A stretch of DNA of 64,000 nucleotides, from assembly GCF_007954585.1 (NCBI RefSeq), contig NZ_CP042382.1:558001-622000 (forward strand), given 5' to 3'. The notes under the pieces were generated by a model. That model saw only the letters and a program-made list of their open reading frames with translations. It was not told where the DNA came from and ran no database searches. A program made the translations under genes and the position numbers. The number at the start of each line of letters is the position of its first letter. Position 1 is the stretch's first letter. Shown piece after piece: positions 22,436-31,236 of this stretch. Origin of the DNA: Pistricoccus aurantiacus. Lineage in GTDB: Bacteria; Pseudomonadota; Gammaproteobacteria; Pseudomonadales; Halomonadaceae.

Positions 22436-23294
22436 CCTCGAGAGTGGCGCTCAGCGTCTCCAGCGCTTGCCCTACCGACTGCTCGACCTTGATCTGGTAC
22501 AGGGCATCCGCTCGGGTACGCCCGAGATTGACACAGGCGATGGGCTTGCCCAGACGAGCCGCCTCGCGCACGAAGCGGTAGCCGGAAAACACCATCAGCG
22601 ACGATCCCACCACCAGCAGACCCCTGGCCTCGCCGATCAGGCGCATGCTCGACGTCACCCGGTCCGCGGGAACGCTATCGCCGAAAAACACCACGTCCGG
22701 CTTGAGAATACCGCTGCCGCAGCGTCGGCAGCTGGGCACATGGAAACTCGAAAAATCCAGGGATTCCAGATCCGCATCGCCGTCCGGTCCGACCGGGGCA
22801 TCGAGAGACAGCCACTCCGGATTGGTCGCCTCGAGTTCCGCGTGCAGATCGTAGCGCATTCGCTTGGCCTCGCAGCTCATGCAGCGCACCAGCTCCGCCC
22901 GTCCGTGCAGATCGATGACCCGTCGGGAACCCGCCTGCTGGTGCAGGCCATCCACATTCTGGGTGATCAGCGCTTTTACATAGCCGCGGGCTTCCAACTG
23001 CGCCAAGGCGCGGTGTGCACCACATGGGCGCGCGTGATGCACGGCGCGAAAGCCGATCAAGGCCCGCGCCCAATAGCGCTGTCGCGCCGCGTGGCTACGC
23101 ATGAAGCGCTGATGATCCATGGGCGGGGGACGCTTCCAGTTGCCCAGGGCGTCTCGATAATCCGGAATGCCGCTTTCCACACTGACCCCAGCCCCGCTCA
23201 ACACCGCCAGGCCAGGATGTTCGGTAATAAACGTTTTCAACCTTTCCAACTCGCTGCTCGACGCCAGCGTCGGGCATGCCTCGATCGATTCCAT
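22416..23294 (-). CDS. Sir2 family NAD-dependent protein deacylase
   Basis: Removes acyl groups from lysines with NAD. The 292 residues show the sirtuin motifs GAGVSVESGIPDYRD, TQNVDGLHQQAG with the catalytic His region LHGRAELVRC, a CxxC...CxxC zinc site (CMSC and CRRC), LKPDVVFFGDSVP and VVGSSLMVFSG. AAAGGAG precedes the ATG. It ends inside the yciH 3' end on the opposite strand. Confidence 0.93.
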   Translation of the reverse strand: MESIEACPTLASSSELERLKTFITEHPGLAVLSGAGVSVESGIPDYRDALGNWKRPPPMDHQRFMRSHAARQRYWARALIGFRAVHHARPCGAHRALAQLEARGYVKALITQNVDGLHQQAGSRRVIDLHGRAELVRCMSCEAKRMRYDLHAELEATNPEWLSLDAPVGPDGDADLESLDFSSFHVPSCRRCGSGILKPDVVFFGDSVPADRVTSSMRLIGEARGLLVVGSSLMVFSGYRFVREAARLGKPIACVNLGRTRADALYQIKVEQSVGQALETLSATLEAIPQPA

Positions 23295-23374
23295 CGTCTC
23301 TCCTTTGAAACCATAGCCGGCGCCTTCGGGTATCTTTAGAATACGCCCTGAACGCGACAGGGCAAGGAACCCTA

Positions 23375-24280
23375 ATGGCCTGGTTGGAGTATCTGCTTCC
23401 GCTGATCTTCTTGTTGCCGCTCGGCGCTACCGCGGTTATCGTCCTGGCGCTGCGTAACCTGCACGACTCGCGGGTGCATTCGCCTTTTGACGCCCAACTG
23501 CTGCGCGAATCCGGTCAGACCCTGCGCGTGCGTCTAGACCGTGCTTTCGCGGATCTGTTCCTCGATGGTGCCCTGGGTCCGATCGCCACGCTGGCGCCCA
23601 TGGTGTACGGCATGGGCCGGATGCTGTTCGCCCCTCGCCAGGACTGGCTGGAATGGGCGTTTTATGGCGCGCTCAGCACCTTGCTGGCGCTGGTTTTCTG
23701 CGTGCTGCTGATGCGTGATTATCAGCGGATTCGGCGCCTCAAGCTGGGACTGGCCTGCGAGCTTGCGGTAAGCCAGAAACTGGAGCGTCTGGTACGTCCG
23801 GAAACCCATCCCTACGCGGTTTTTCACGACATTCCTGCGGACAGGTTCACCATCGACCATGTTGTGCTGACGCCCCGAGGCGTTTTCGTGATCGAAACTC
23901 GCGCCCGCACGCGGTCCCTTGACGCGGCAGGTCAGGAACAGAACCGGCTGGTAGTGGAACGGGAGCGCCTGCGTTTTCCGGGCTGGAGCGAGCGAGGTCC
24001 GCTGCACAAGACACGCCAAGCCAAGGCGTGGCTCGAAACCTGGCTGGCGCGGGAGTGCCATATCAGGCTGTCGGTTCACGCCCTCCTGGTTCTCCCCGGC
24101 TGGCAGATCGATACCACTGAAGCGCCGGAGGATATTCAGGTGATGAACGGCGAAACCTTGATCCAGCATCTATCCGGTGAAGACCTGTCGGGAGAGCCGT
24201 CGGAACGACTAGATCCAGACACTCAGGATCGTATCGCTCACGCCCTGATCCATCAAATCAACCGCTGGAGCCTAATATAA
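23375..24280 (+). CDS. Membrane protein with NERD (nuclease-related) domain
   Basis: A 301-residue protein with N-terminal hydrophobic segments (residues 1-25 and about 65-120), then a NERD domain: VFHDIPADRFTIDHVVLTPRGVFVIETRAR fits the D-x-E-x-K-like core strand, with the usual Lys replaced in ETRAR. NERD proteins are thought to act on DNA, but few have been studied. It lies alone before the large AT-rich gap. Confidence 0.75.
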   Translation: MAWLEYLLPLIFLLPLGATAVIVLALRNLHDSRVHSPFDAQLLRESGQTLRVRLDRAFADLFLDGALGPIATLAPMVYGMGRMLFAPRQDWLEWAFYGALSTLLALVFCVLLMRDYQRIRRLKLGLACELAVSQKLERLVRPETHPYAVFHDIPADRFTIDHVVLTPRGVFVIETRARTRSLDAAGQEQNRLVVERERLRFPGWSERGPLHKTRQAKAWLETWLARECHIRLSVHALLVLPGWQIDTTEAPEDIQVMNGETLIQHLSGEDLSGEPSERLDPDTQDRIAHALIHQINRWSLI

Positions 24281-24992
24281 AGTCAAAACAAGAACCAATA
24301 ATGCTATATAAAACAATCGCGACGGTAAATCTGGTTTTATAGTAATTAAAAAAATACTATAAAACTTTCTTGATTAACTAAAAAAACAATATAAACAATG
24401 TGCCAAATATCAATCTAGCATCCTCCACTTTCTTCCGTTAACCTTTCGCATGATAATTAGCGTGCCTTGCGATTAACCCGGCAGTCATTTGTGCCGGGTT
24501 AATCGCGGCACAGGGAAATGCCGCCACCGACCGGCAGGTCGGTGCGAGCCTGCGCCACACCAGCAGATTCCCATATTTGCGCCAGTGTGGCGGGGGCGAC
24601 AATCAAAGAGGTCAGGATGACCTATTTGATTGCCAGGTTAATAAAGCGTCCGCCTGGCTCTCAAACAGCGTTTCAAGAATAATTCTCTGAAGTATTCACC
24701 AACAGGAAATTCTATATCAAGTTAATGATTTTCCTCTTACCTGACCGCGTACTTTCACTATAAAAACTAATCAAATCGCAGATTATTAATTAGTAGTTTT
24801 GATAGTAGACCATCAGAGCAGGCTAGCTTTTATTATTAAAAATACGCTTTTATGTACAAAACCAAACAATAATACGGCAAGACAGAAACAATAAATTAGT
24901 TTTATCCATTACTAATTCTTTGCAAAGCCGCGTTTTCAGCCGTGATGGGATACCGCCATACCGCGTCGTATCGGGGTTGCAAGGATGAACAA
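24281..24992. other. AT-rich intergenic region before pgaA with an embedded GC-rich hairpin island
   Basis: About 710 bp without a credible gene. Most of it is strongly AT-rich and includes an 11-bp inverted repeat, GTTTTATAGTA with TACTATAAAAC (24334-24365), and a possible sigma-70 promoter TTCTTG (24367) and TATAAA (24390), spaced 17 bp. From about 24463 to 24658 the composition turns GC-rich and forms several perfect hairpins, annotated separately. The region very likely carries the control signals of the pga operon. Confidence 0.6.
24463..24658 (+). ncRNA. Candidate structured leader RNA upstream of the pga operon
   Basis: Successive perfect hairpins are visible. H1: GCGATTAACCCGGCA (24469-24483) with TGCCGGGTTAATCGC (24492-24506), flanked by TGCC and GGCA that also pair. 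H2: CACCGACC with GGTCGGTG and a GGCA loop (24525-24544). H3: CGCCACAC with GTGTGGCG (24553-24592). H4: AATCAAA and GGTCA with TGACC and TTTGATT, presenting GGA in the loop (24601-24631). H5: GCCAGG with CCTGGC (24632-24658). An alternative stem GCGGCA/TGCCGC (24505-24524) excludes part of H1. No known RNA class matched. Strand is inferred from the downstream operon. Confidence 0.5.
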
Positions 24993-27437
24993 GTGAGCAA
25001 GGGTATGAACAAGACGATGCGGATGCTGACGTGCTGTCTTTGGGGCCTGACCGCGTTTGGAATGGAAAACGCGCTGGCCCAGACGGGCAGTCTGGATTCC
25101 CAGCGAGAAGCCTGGGTCATCATGGCCCGGGAGGGACAGCGCGACAGGGCCATCGAGGGACTGTCACGGCTCTATACCAAGACCGGTGACCAGGCCGTGC
25201 TGGACGATCTGATCGCCCTGCTGATTCGCGCAGAGCGCTATGCGGAGGCGTTGAACGCCTGTGGCAACTGTACGGCGGCCAGTTACTCCGCCACTAGCCT
25301 CGAAGCCTTGGGCTTGGCGGCTCGCCAAACCGGCGAGACACAGCAGGCTCAAACATTCTATCGAACCCTCACACAGCGCCAGCCGGATAACCTGCAAGGT
25401 TGGCTAGGGCTGGCGCTCGTGGATATCGAACAGGGTGCCCACCTCGCGGCAGGTTACACCCTGCAGATCATCAAACAGCGCTTCGGCGTCAGCGACGACT
25501 GGCTACGCACCCGTATCGAACTCGCTACCCAAAGAAACGATCTCATCGATGAGCTTCGCACCCGTGAATACCTGGTGCGACGCAACCCCGAAAGCGTGCA
25601 AGACATTCAGGCGCTGTATCGGCTGGCGGTGACCATCGGCGCTCGTAACGCGGCCAAGAATCTGCTGCGCGAGCATCCTGAGGCTTTTTCAGCTATCGAC
25701 CTGCAGTGGCTGAGCTATTACGACGCGGTAGACAAGATTCGCCTGGCGGAAAATACCCATCAACCGCAGCGCGCCAGAGAGGCGCTTCAAGAGCTTGATG
25801 CGCTGATCGACACGCCGAACATCAGTGACGATCTGCTCAAACGCGCCCAGTACGACAAGGTCGTTGCCTTGGCCCTGCTGCGTCGTTTCGCGGAAGCGGA
25901 AACTCTCGCGTCTCGACTGGAAGCTCGCGACGGTGAACTGCCCGCCTATGTAAAACGGGCGCGAGCGGATGCGCTCAGCGGCTTGGGAGAACCGGACCGG
26001 GCCATCAAGCTTTATCAAGCACTCGCGGCTTCCGGATTGCAAGAGAATCGCGATCTCAATCAGCCTTTGAATGCCTCCTTGATCTACGCCTATGCGGACG
26101 CCCAGCGCTATGACGATGCCCAGGCGTTACTCGATGAGTGGCAACAGCAGGAGCAGGACTCCCGCTGGGACTTCACCGGCGTTTCCCGTATCGACAACCC
26201 CAACTATGGGCGGATCAGACAATTTCAGGTAATGCTGCCCGCCTGGCGCGGTGATGAAGCCGAGGCCTCCCGACGGCTCGATGGCCTGCTCGAACAGGCG
26301 CCGGGCAACGCCTCTCTCTGGCAGCTCAAGGGAGATATCAGCCGTTGGCGCGGCTGGCCGCGTCAGGCAGAGGAAGACTACCAGCACGCGGCGCGTTTGA
26401 CTTCGCCGACGGATCGACACTTCGCCGAGGATAGCGTCCTGCTGTCACGGCTTGAACGAGGCCAATGGCGCGGCACCGTCGAAGCCATCGATAAACGTCT
26501 CCGAGAGGATCCGCCCAGCGTCATGCGCGATAGCCTGCGTCGCAACCTGAAGGAAGAGCGTGCCGGCGGTCTTATCGTTACGGCTAGCCGAGGCGACAGC
26601 GAAGGCGCTGATGTACAGAGCTCCAAGGACTGGCGCTATGAGGCCCGGCTCGAGGCGCCGCGCAACGACGCCGGCTCGCGCTTTTTCGCGCGTCGCATCG
26701 GCCTTTACGGCGAATACGAGGGGGACGATCTTTACGCCGCCTACACCAGCGCCGGTTATGAATTCAATCTCTATCCCGCCACCCTGTCCATCGAGGCGGG
26801 TAACGGAAATCAGCTCAACGATGACCCGCTGCTGTGGAGCTATCTGACCTACGATTTCTCCGATCACTGGAGCGCGGAGCTTGGCGTCGAGATCAACTCC
26901 GCGGAAACCCCGCTGCGTGCCCTGCGCGATGGCGTCAACGCGGACCTGTATCGCCTGGAAGCCAGCTATCGTCGTGATGAAGCCGGCACGGGCTCGCTGG
27001 GGCTGGCGCTGATGGATCTCGACGATGGCAATCTGCGGCGCGCCATTCAGGGTAGCTGGTCAGAACAGCTCTACCACTGGGACAGATGGCAAGTCATCGG
27101 CGAACTTTCCGCCGGCGTTTCCCGCAACGACACCGTCGAGGCCAGCTATTTCAACCCCAAGCGCGATACCAGCGTGAACGGTCGTGTGGAAACCGCCTAT
27201 AGCCTACCGCTGGGTTACCGCAAGACCTTTACTCAAACGCTGACCCTGGGCGCCGGTCATTACTGGCAGAAGAACTTCGATAACGACGACACCTGGGAAA
27301 TCGGCTACGGCCACCGCTGGACCCTGGCGCCGGATCTGACCCTGGAGTATGGCGTGACTCGCCAGCGCGCCGTCTACGACGGCGATCCGGAATATGACAA
27401 CAGCGTCAACGCCGGTCTTGAATGGAGATTCTTATGA
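24993..27437 (+). CDS. pgaA: Poly-beta-1,6-GlcNAc outer-membrane export porin
   Basis: Exports the PNAG biofilm polysaccharide through the outer membrane. The product (814 residues) has a signal peptide ending near MENALAQ, a long N-terminal TPR superhelix (residues about 30-500, many A-x-G-E repeats) and a C-terminal beta-barrel (from about residue 530, ending in WRFL). The GTG at 24993 has AAGGA seven bases upstream; ATGs at 24942 and 25005 are alternatives. The AAGGATG around that ribosome site would suit CsrA-type repression, as known for E. coli pgaA. Its stop overlaps pgaB by ATGA. Confidence 0.93.
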   Translation: MSKGMNKTMRMLTCCLWGLTAFGMENALAQTGSLDSQREAWVIMAREGQRDRAIEGLSRLYTKTGDQAVLDDLIALLIRAERYAEALNACGNCTAASYSATSLEALGLAARQTGETQQAQTFYRTLTQRQPDNLQGWLGLALVDIEQGAHLAAGYTLQIIKQRFGVSDDWLRTRIELATQRNDLIDELRTREYLVRRNPESVQDIQALYRLAVTIGARNAAKNLLREHPEAFSAIDLQWLSYYDAVDKIRLAENTHQPQRAREALQELDALIDTPNISDDLLKRAQYDKVVALALLRRFAEAETLASRLEARDGELPAYVKRARADALSGLGEPDRAIKLYQALAASGLQENRDLNQPLNASLIYAYADAQRYDDAQALLDEWQQQEQDSRWDFTGVSRIDNPNYGRIRQFQVMLPAWRGDEAEASRRLDGLLEQAPGNASLWQLKGDISRWRGWPRQAEEDYQHAARLTSPTDRHFAEDSVLLSRLERGQWRGTVEAIDKRLREDPPSVMRDSLRRNLKEERAGGLIVTASRGDSEGADVQSSKDWRYEARLEAPRNDAGSRFFARRIGLYGEYEGDDLYAAYTSAGYEFNLYPATLSIEAGNGNQLNDDPLLWSYLTYDFSDHWSAELGVEINSAETPLRALRDGVNADLYRLEASYRRDEAGTGSLGLALMDLDDGNLRRAIQGSWSEQLYHWDRWQVIGELSAGVSRNDTVEASYFNPKRDTSVNGRVETAYSLPLGYRKTFTQTLTLGAGHYWQKNFDNDDTWEIGYGHRWTLAPDLTLEYGVTRQRAVYDGDPEYDNSVNAGLEWRFL

Positions 27438-29398
27438 GCAAATGGATTGCCACGCTATTGGCACTAACCTTGGCATTCCCCGCGTTCGCCGCCAACGAGG
27501 CCGAGACCTACAGCATCCTCAGCTATCACGATGTGATCGATCTGACGCAAACCCCAGATCGGAAGATTTACCCCCAAACGATCACTCGGGACCGCCTGGT
27601 GAAACAGTTCAACCTGATCGACGAACTGGGCTATCAGCCGATCAGCTTCCAGCAGATTCTCGATGCCCGGGCGGGCAGGCAGCCGCTGCCTGAGAAAGCC
27701 GTATTGCTGACCTTCGATGATGGCTACCGCAGCGTCTACGACATCATTTTCCCGCTGCTCAAGCTCTATGATTTCCCGGCGGTGATCGCCCCGGTAGGCA
27801 GCTGGATGGCGGTACCGGCGGGAGGCAAGGTGCTCTATGGCGATGTTCACCTGCCTCGCGAGCGCTTCATGACCTGGGAGCAGCTGCGGGAGCTCCAGGA
27901 TTCCCCGCTGATCGAGGTGGCCTCTCATAGCTACGACCTGCATCACGGCGTTGTCGGCAATCCCTTCGGCAATCAGCTACCGGCGGCAGCCTCTCCCAAG
28001 TGGTCCCCGGGTAACTTCAACGGCATGGCCGGCTATGAAAGCCCGCAAGAGTACGAAGCCCGAGTGGGTAACGATCTGAAGCGCGCCAGCGCTCAGCTCA
28101 AGGAAAAGCTGGGCCAGGCGCCGCGAATCCTGTTCTGGCCCTACGGCGCCTACAGCGAAGCAAGCGTGGAACTCTCCGCCCAGGCGGGTATGCCGTATAC
28201 CTTTAGCCTGTTGGCGCATATCAACAAGCTGAGTGACGATACCGGGCAATTGGGGCGTTTCCTGATCGATCAGGAAACGTCCCTGGAAACCTTCGAGGAG
28301 TATCTCTCCGGCGATACCTGGGAGCGCAAGACCGAGCGGGTGGTACATGTCGATCTCGACTATGTCTATGACCCGGACCCTCAGCAACAGAGTCGTAATC
28401 TCGACGTGTTGCTGGACCGTATCAAGCGCCAGGGCATCAGCACTGTCTATCTGCAGGCCTACGCGGACGCAGATGGAGACGGCGTGGCGGAGGCCATGTA
28501 TTTTCCCAACCGGCATATGCCGATGAAGGAAGATCTGTTCAATCGAGTTGCCTGGCAGCTCAAGAAACGCTCCTTGGTCAAGGTCTATGCCTGGATGCCG
28601 GTGATGGCTTTCGATCTGGGAGAGGGCCAGGAGTACGTCAGCGACGTGCGTAGCGGCGAACCCAATCCCGAAAACTATCGGCGCCTGTCGCCCTACTCAG
28701 CACGCAACCGCGAGATCATCGGCGATATCTACGAAGACCTGGGCCTCTACGGCAAGTTCGGCGGCCTACTGTTTCACGATGATGCTTTCCTGAGCGATTT
28801 CGAGGATGCCGGCGAATCCGCCAGCGACTGGTATCGTCAGCAGTGGGATTTGCCCGGCGACGTCGAGCAGATTCGTCAAGACGACGCCCTGATGTCCCGC
28901 TGGAGCGAACAAAAGACTCAATTTCTGATCGACTTCACGCATCAGCTTGCCGAGCGCGCCAACTACTACCGTCTGGTGGATAACAACAAGCTCGAGACCG
29001 CGCGCAATATCTACGCCAGGCCGATCATGCAGCCGGAAAGCGAACGTTGGTTCGCTCAGGATCTCGAGGCCTTCGGTCAAGCCTACGATTACACCGCCGT
29101 AATGGCCATGCCCTACATGGAAGGCGCGGACGACCCGGACGCCTGGCTGAAAGAGCTAGCTGAAAAATCCCTGGAACAGGTGCCGGCGAACAAGCTGGTC
29201 TTCGAACTACAGGCCTCGGACTGGCGGGATCAAACCCCCGTCTCCAGCAAGACCCTCGCTCACTGGATGGACGTGATCCATGAAGCGGGTATTGATAACT
29301 ACGGCTACTATCCGGACGACTTCCTCAACGGCCATCCGGATACCTTGGTTCTGCGATCTAACTTCTCGTTGAACGCTCAACTGGGAGCGGCACAATGA
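27434..29398 (+). CDS. pgaB: Poly-beta-1,6-GlcNAc N-deacetylase
   Basis: Partially deacetylates PNAG in the periplasm, needed for export. The product has 654 residues. A signal peptide ends at AFAAN without a lipobox cysteine, unlike the E. coli lipoprotein. An NodB-type deacetylase domain follows, with YHDV, FDDGY near residue 94 and ASHSYDLHH, and then a C-terminal glycoside-hydrolase-like domain (HVDLDYVYDPDPQQQSRNLD onward). The ATG at 27434 has GGAG seven bases upstream and overlaps the pgaA stop (ATGA). Confidence 0.95.
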   Translation: MSKWIATLLALTLAFPAFAANEAETYSILSYHDVIDLTQTPDRKIYPQTITRDRLVKQFNLIDELGYQPISFQQILDARAGRQPLPEKAVLLTFDDGYRSVYDIIFPLLKLYDFPAVIAPVGSWMAVPAGGKVLYGDVHLPRERFMTWEQLRELQDSPLIEVASHSYDLHHGVVGNPFGNQLPAAASPKWSPGNFNGMAGYESPQEYEARVGNDLKRASAQLKEKLGQAPRILFWPYGAYSEASVELSAQAGMPYTFSLLAHINKLSDDTGQLGRFLIDQETSLETFEEYLSGDTWERKTERVVHVDLDYVYDPDPQQQSRNLDVLLDRIKRQGISTVYLQAYADADGDGVAEAMYFPNRHMPMKEDLFNRVAWQLKKRSLVKVYAWMPVMAFDLGEGQEYVSDVRSGEPNPENYRRLSPYSARNREIIGDIYEDLGLYGKFGGLLFHDDAFLSDFEDAGESASDWYRQQWDLPGDVEQIRQDDALMSRWSEQKTQFLIDFTHQLAERANYYRLVDNNKLETARNIYARPIMQPESERWFAQDLEAFGQAYDYTAVMAMPYMEGADDPDAWLKELAEKSLEQVPANKLVFELQASDWRDQTPVSSKTLAHWMDVIHEAGIDNYGYYPDDFLNGHPDTLVLRSNFSLNAQLGAAQ

Positions 29399-30645
29399 AC
29401 CTGACGCAAACCTTTCTTCTTTTCATCATCGCCTATCCCGGCGTCATGGCAACGTTGTGGATAAGCGGCGGCCTTTACTACTTCTTTCACTGGGAGCGCA
29501 AGCAGCAGCGCCAGACCGACTGCGCCACGAATCCCAACGCGCCTAGGGTCACGGTGCTGGTGCCCTGTCACAACGAAGGGCAGAACATCAAGGAAACCAT
29601 CGGCCATCTTTCTCGGCAGCACTACCTCAATCTGGAGATCATCGCCATCAACGACGGTAGCCGCGATAATACCGGCGTACTGCTCGACAAGATGATGAAG
29701 CAGTACTCGAATCTCAAGGTGCTGCATCAGGAAAACCAGGGCAAAGCCAGCGCCATGAATCACGGGCTGGCGGAGGCCACCGGGGATATCATCGTGGGCA
29801 TCGACGGCGACTCGGTACTCGACTACGAGGCGGTAAGCTGGATGGTCGAGCACTTTCTCATCGGCCCGCGTGTAGGTGGCGTGACCGGCAATCCGCGAGT
29901 GCGAACCCGCTCCACCGCCGTGGGCAAGATCCAGACCGGCGAATTTTCCTCGATCATCGGGCTGATCAAGCGAGCACAGCGGGTCTATGGCATGGTGTTC
30001 ACCGTTTCCGGCGTGATCTGTGCTTTCCGCAAGCAGGCACTGCTACAGGTCGGGGGCTGGAGCACCGACATGATCACCGAGGATATTGATATCAGTTGGA
30101 AGCTGCAGCTGAGCGGCTGGCAGATACGCTACGAACCCCACGCGCTGTGCTGGGTGTTGATGCCGGAGACCCTGCGTGGCCTGTTCAAGCAGCGTCTGCG
30201 CTGGGCGCAAGGCGGCGCCGAAGCCTTTCTGCGCTACTTCCCTCTGGCGATACGCTGGCGAAACCGGCGCTTCTGGCTACTGCTGCTGGAATATATTCTC
30301 AGCGGCTTCTGGTGCTACTCGCTATGCGCGCTGGCGATACTCGGCGTCGTTCAGTGGGCGCTGAACGATATCGTCCTGCACAGCGTAACGACGATTATCC
30401 TCTGGTCGAGCAGCTGGTTGATTCCTATATGTCTGCTGCAATTTGCCGTGAGCTTCTTTCTCGACAAGCGCTACGACCAGGACATGGGAAGACATTTTTT
30501 CTGGAGTATCTGGTATCCGTTTTTCTATTGGATGCTCAATCTGCTGACAACAGTCATTGCCATTCCCAAAGCGGTTACCCGTCGCCGCGGCCAGCTGGCC
30601 ATCTGGCGCAGCCCGGACAGAGGAGAAGCCTTACGTGGACACTAA
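29395..30645 (+). CDS. pgaC: Poly-beta-1,6-GlcNAc synthase (GT2)
   Basis: Membrane glycosyltransferase that polymerises GlcNAc from UDP-GlcNAc. The 416 residues have the GT2 motifs INDGSRDNT, VGIDGDSVLD, TEDIDISW and QRLRW (QxxRW). There is one hydrophobic segment at the N-terminus and several at the C-terminus. Its ATG overlaps the pgaB stop (ATGA), so translation is coupled. PgaC works with PgaD and is activated by c-di-GMP in E. coli. Confidence 0.96.
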   Translation: MNLTQTFLLFIIAYPGVMATLWISGGLYYFFHWERKQQRQTDCATNPNAPRVTVLVPCHNEGQNIKETIGHLSRQHYLNLEIIAINDGSRDNTGVLLDKMMKQYSNLKVLHQENQGKASAMNHGLAEATGDIIVGIDGDSVLDYEAVSWMVEHFLIGPRVGGVTGNPRVRTRSTAVGKIQTGEFSSIIGLIKRAQRVYGMVFTVSGVICAFRKQALLQVGGWSTDMITEDIDISWKLQLSGWQIRYEPHALCWVLMPETLRGLFKQRLRWAQGGAEAFLRYFPLAIRWRNRRFWLLLLEYILSGFWCYSLCALAILGVVQWALNDIVLHSVTTIILWSSSWLIPICLLQFAVSFFLDKRYDQDMGRHFFWSIWYPFFYWMLNLLTTVIAIPKAVTRRRGQLAIWRSPDRGEALRGH

Positions 30646-31141
30646 TCTTTCAATCGGCGACCTCAATTCGCTCGATCATGCGGCAACTTCTAGCCGGAAA
30701 ATCGGCGAGCGGGAAAAACTGCCTAACATGATCATTAGCCAGTCAAGGCGCGCCGGCATGGGGTACTGGGTGCGCGATATAGGCCTGATCATCGTCACCC
30801 TGGGTCTCTGGTGCCTGCCCTTTCTACAGGCCTATCTATTGATCAACAGCGCCGGTGTCGCCGTGCAGCAATATGTAACGACCGCGCTTATGCTGCTTGC
30901 CATTGATTTCACCATTATTTTTCTGGTCATCCATCTCTGGGCAAGCTACGAGCGCATGAGAACCAAATGGCATCGCTCCGCTGAGGCCAGCCGCTCCGCC
31001 CGCGCGGTGCCTCACCTGGCGCCGGATCCGGTATTCTGGCATGGAAAATGGCAGGAGAAATGGAATTCGCAGCTGCAGGCGCAAATGTACAAGGTACAGA
31101 TGAGCAAGAATCTGCAGGACGAGAGCCGGCGTATTCACTGA
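30635..31141 (+). CDS. pgaD: PNAG biosynthesis protein PgaD
   Basis: Small partner of PgaC in the inner membrane; in E. coli the pair binds c-di-GMP. The start is GTG at 30635, inside the end of pgaC, with AGGAG nine bases upstream, giving 168 residues. Two hydrophobic segments (about residues 50-72 and 85-108) are followed by a basic cytoplasmic tail with LWASYERMRTKWHR, typical of PgaD. PgaD is poorly conserved, so the call rests partly on position. Confidence 0.88.
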   Translation: MDTNLSIGDLNSLDHAATSSRKIGEREKLPNMIISQSRRAGMGYWVRDIGLIIVTLGLWCLPFLQAYLLINSAGVAVQQYVTTALMLLAIDFTIIFLVIHLWASYERMRTKWHRSAEASRSARAVPHLAPDPVFWHGKWQEKWNSQLQAQMYKVQMSKNLQDESRRIH

Positions 31142-31182
31142 ACGCTCTTTTTCCTGAACACTATTCTTCACGGCGAGACAAT

Positions 31183-31214
31183 AAAGCCAGGAGCATTGCT
31201 CCTGGCTTTGTTTT
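31183..31214 (+). terminator. Intrinsic terminator of the pga operon
   Basis: Stem AAAGCCAGGAGC with GCTCCTGGCTTT and a short loop, followed by GTTTTG. It lies 42 bp after the pgaD stop and also faces the convergent stress operon. Confidence 0.85.
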
Positions 31215-31236
31215 GCTATTCATCAGGCTGACGCGA

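Noticed and set aside
24505-24560. c-di-GMP-I (GEMM) riboswitch, suggested by CACAGGGAAA next to a hairpin before a biofilm operon
   Set aside because: The rest of the GEMM core (GGGACGCAAAGCC and the receptor helix) is absent, so only a short chance likeness remains.
24518-24682. 54-codon frame inside the hairpin island
   Set aside because: No ribosome site, Cys/Pro/Arg-rich translation without a domain, and the sequence is better explained by its inverted repeats.
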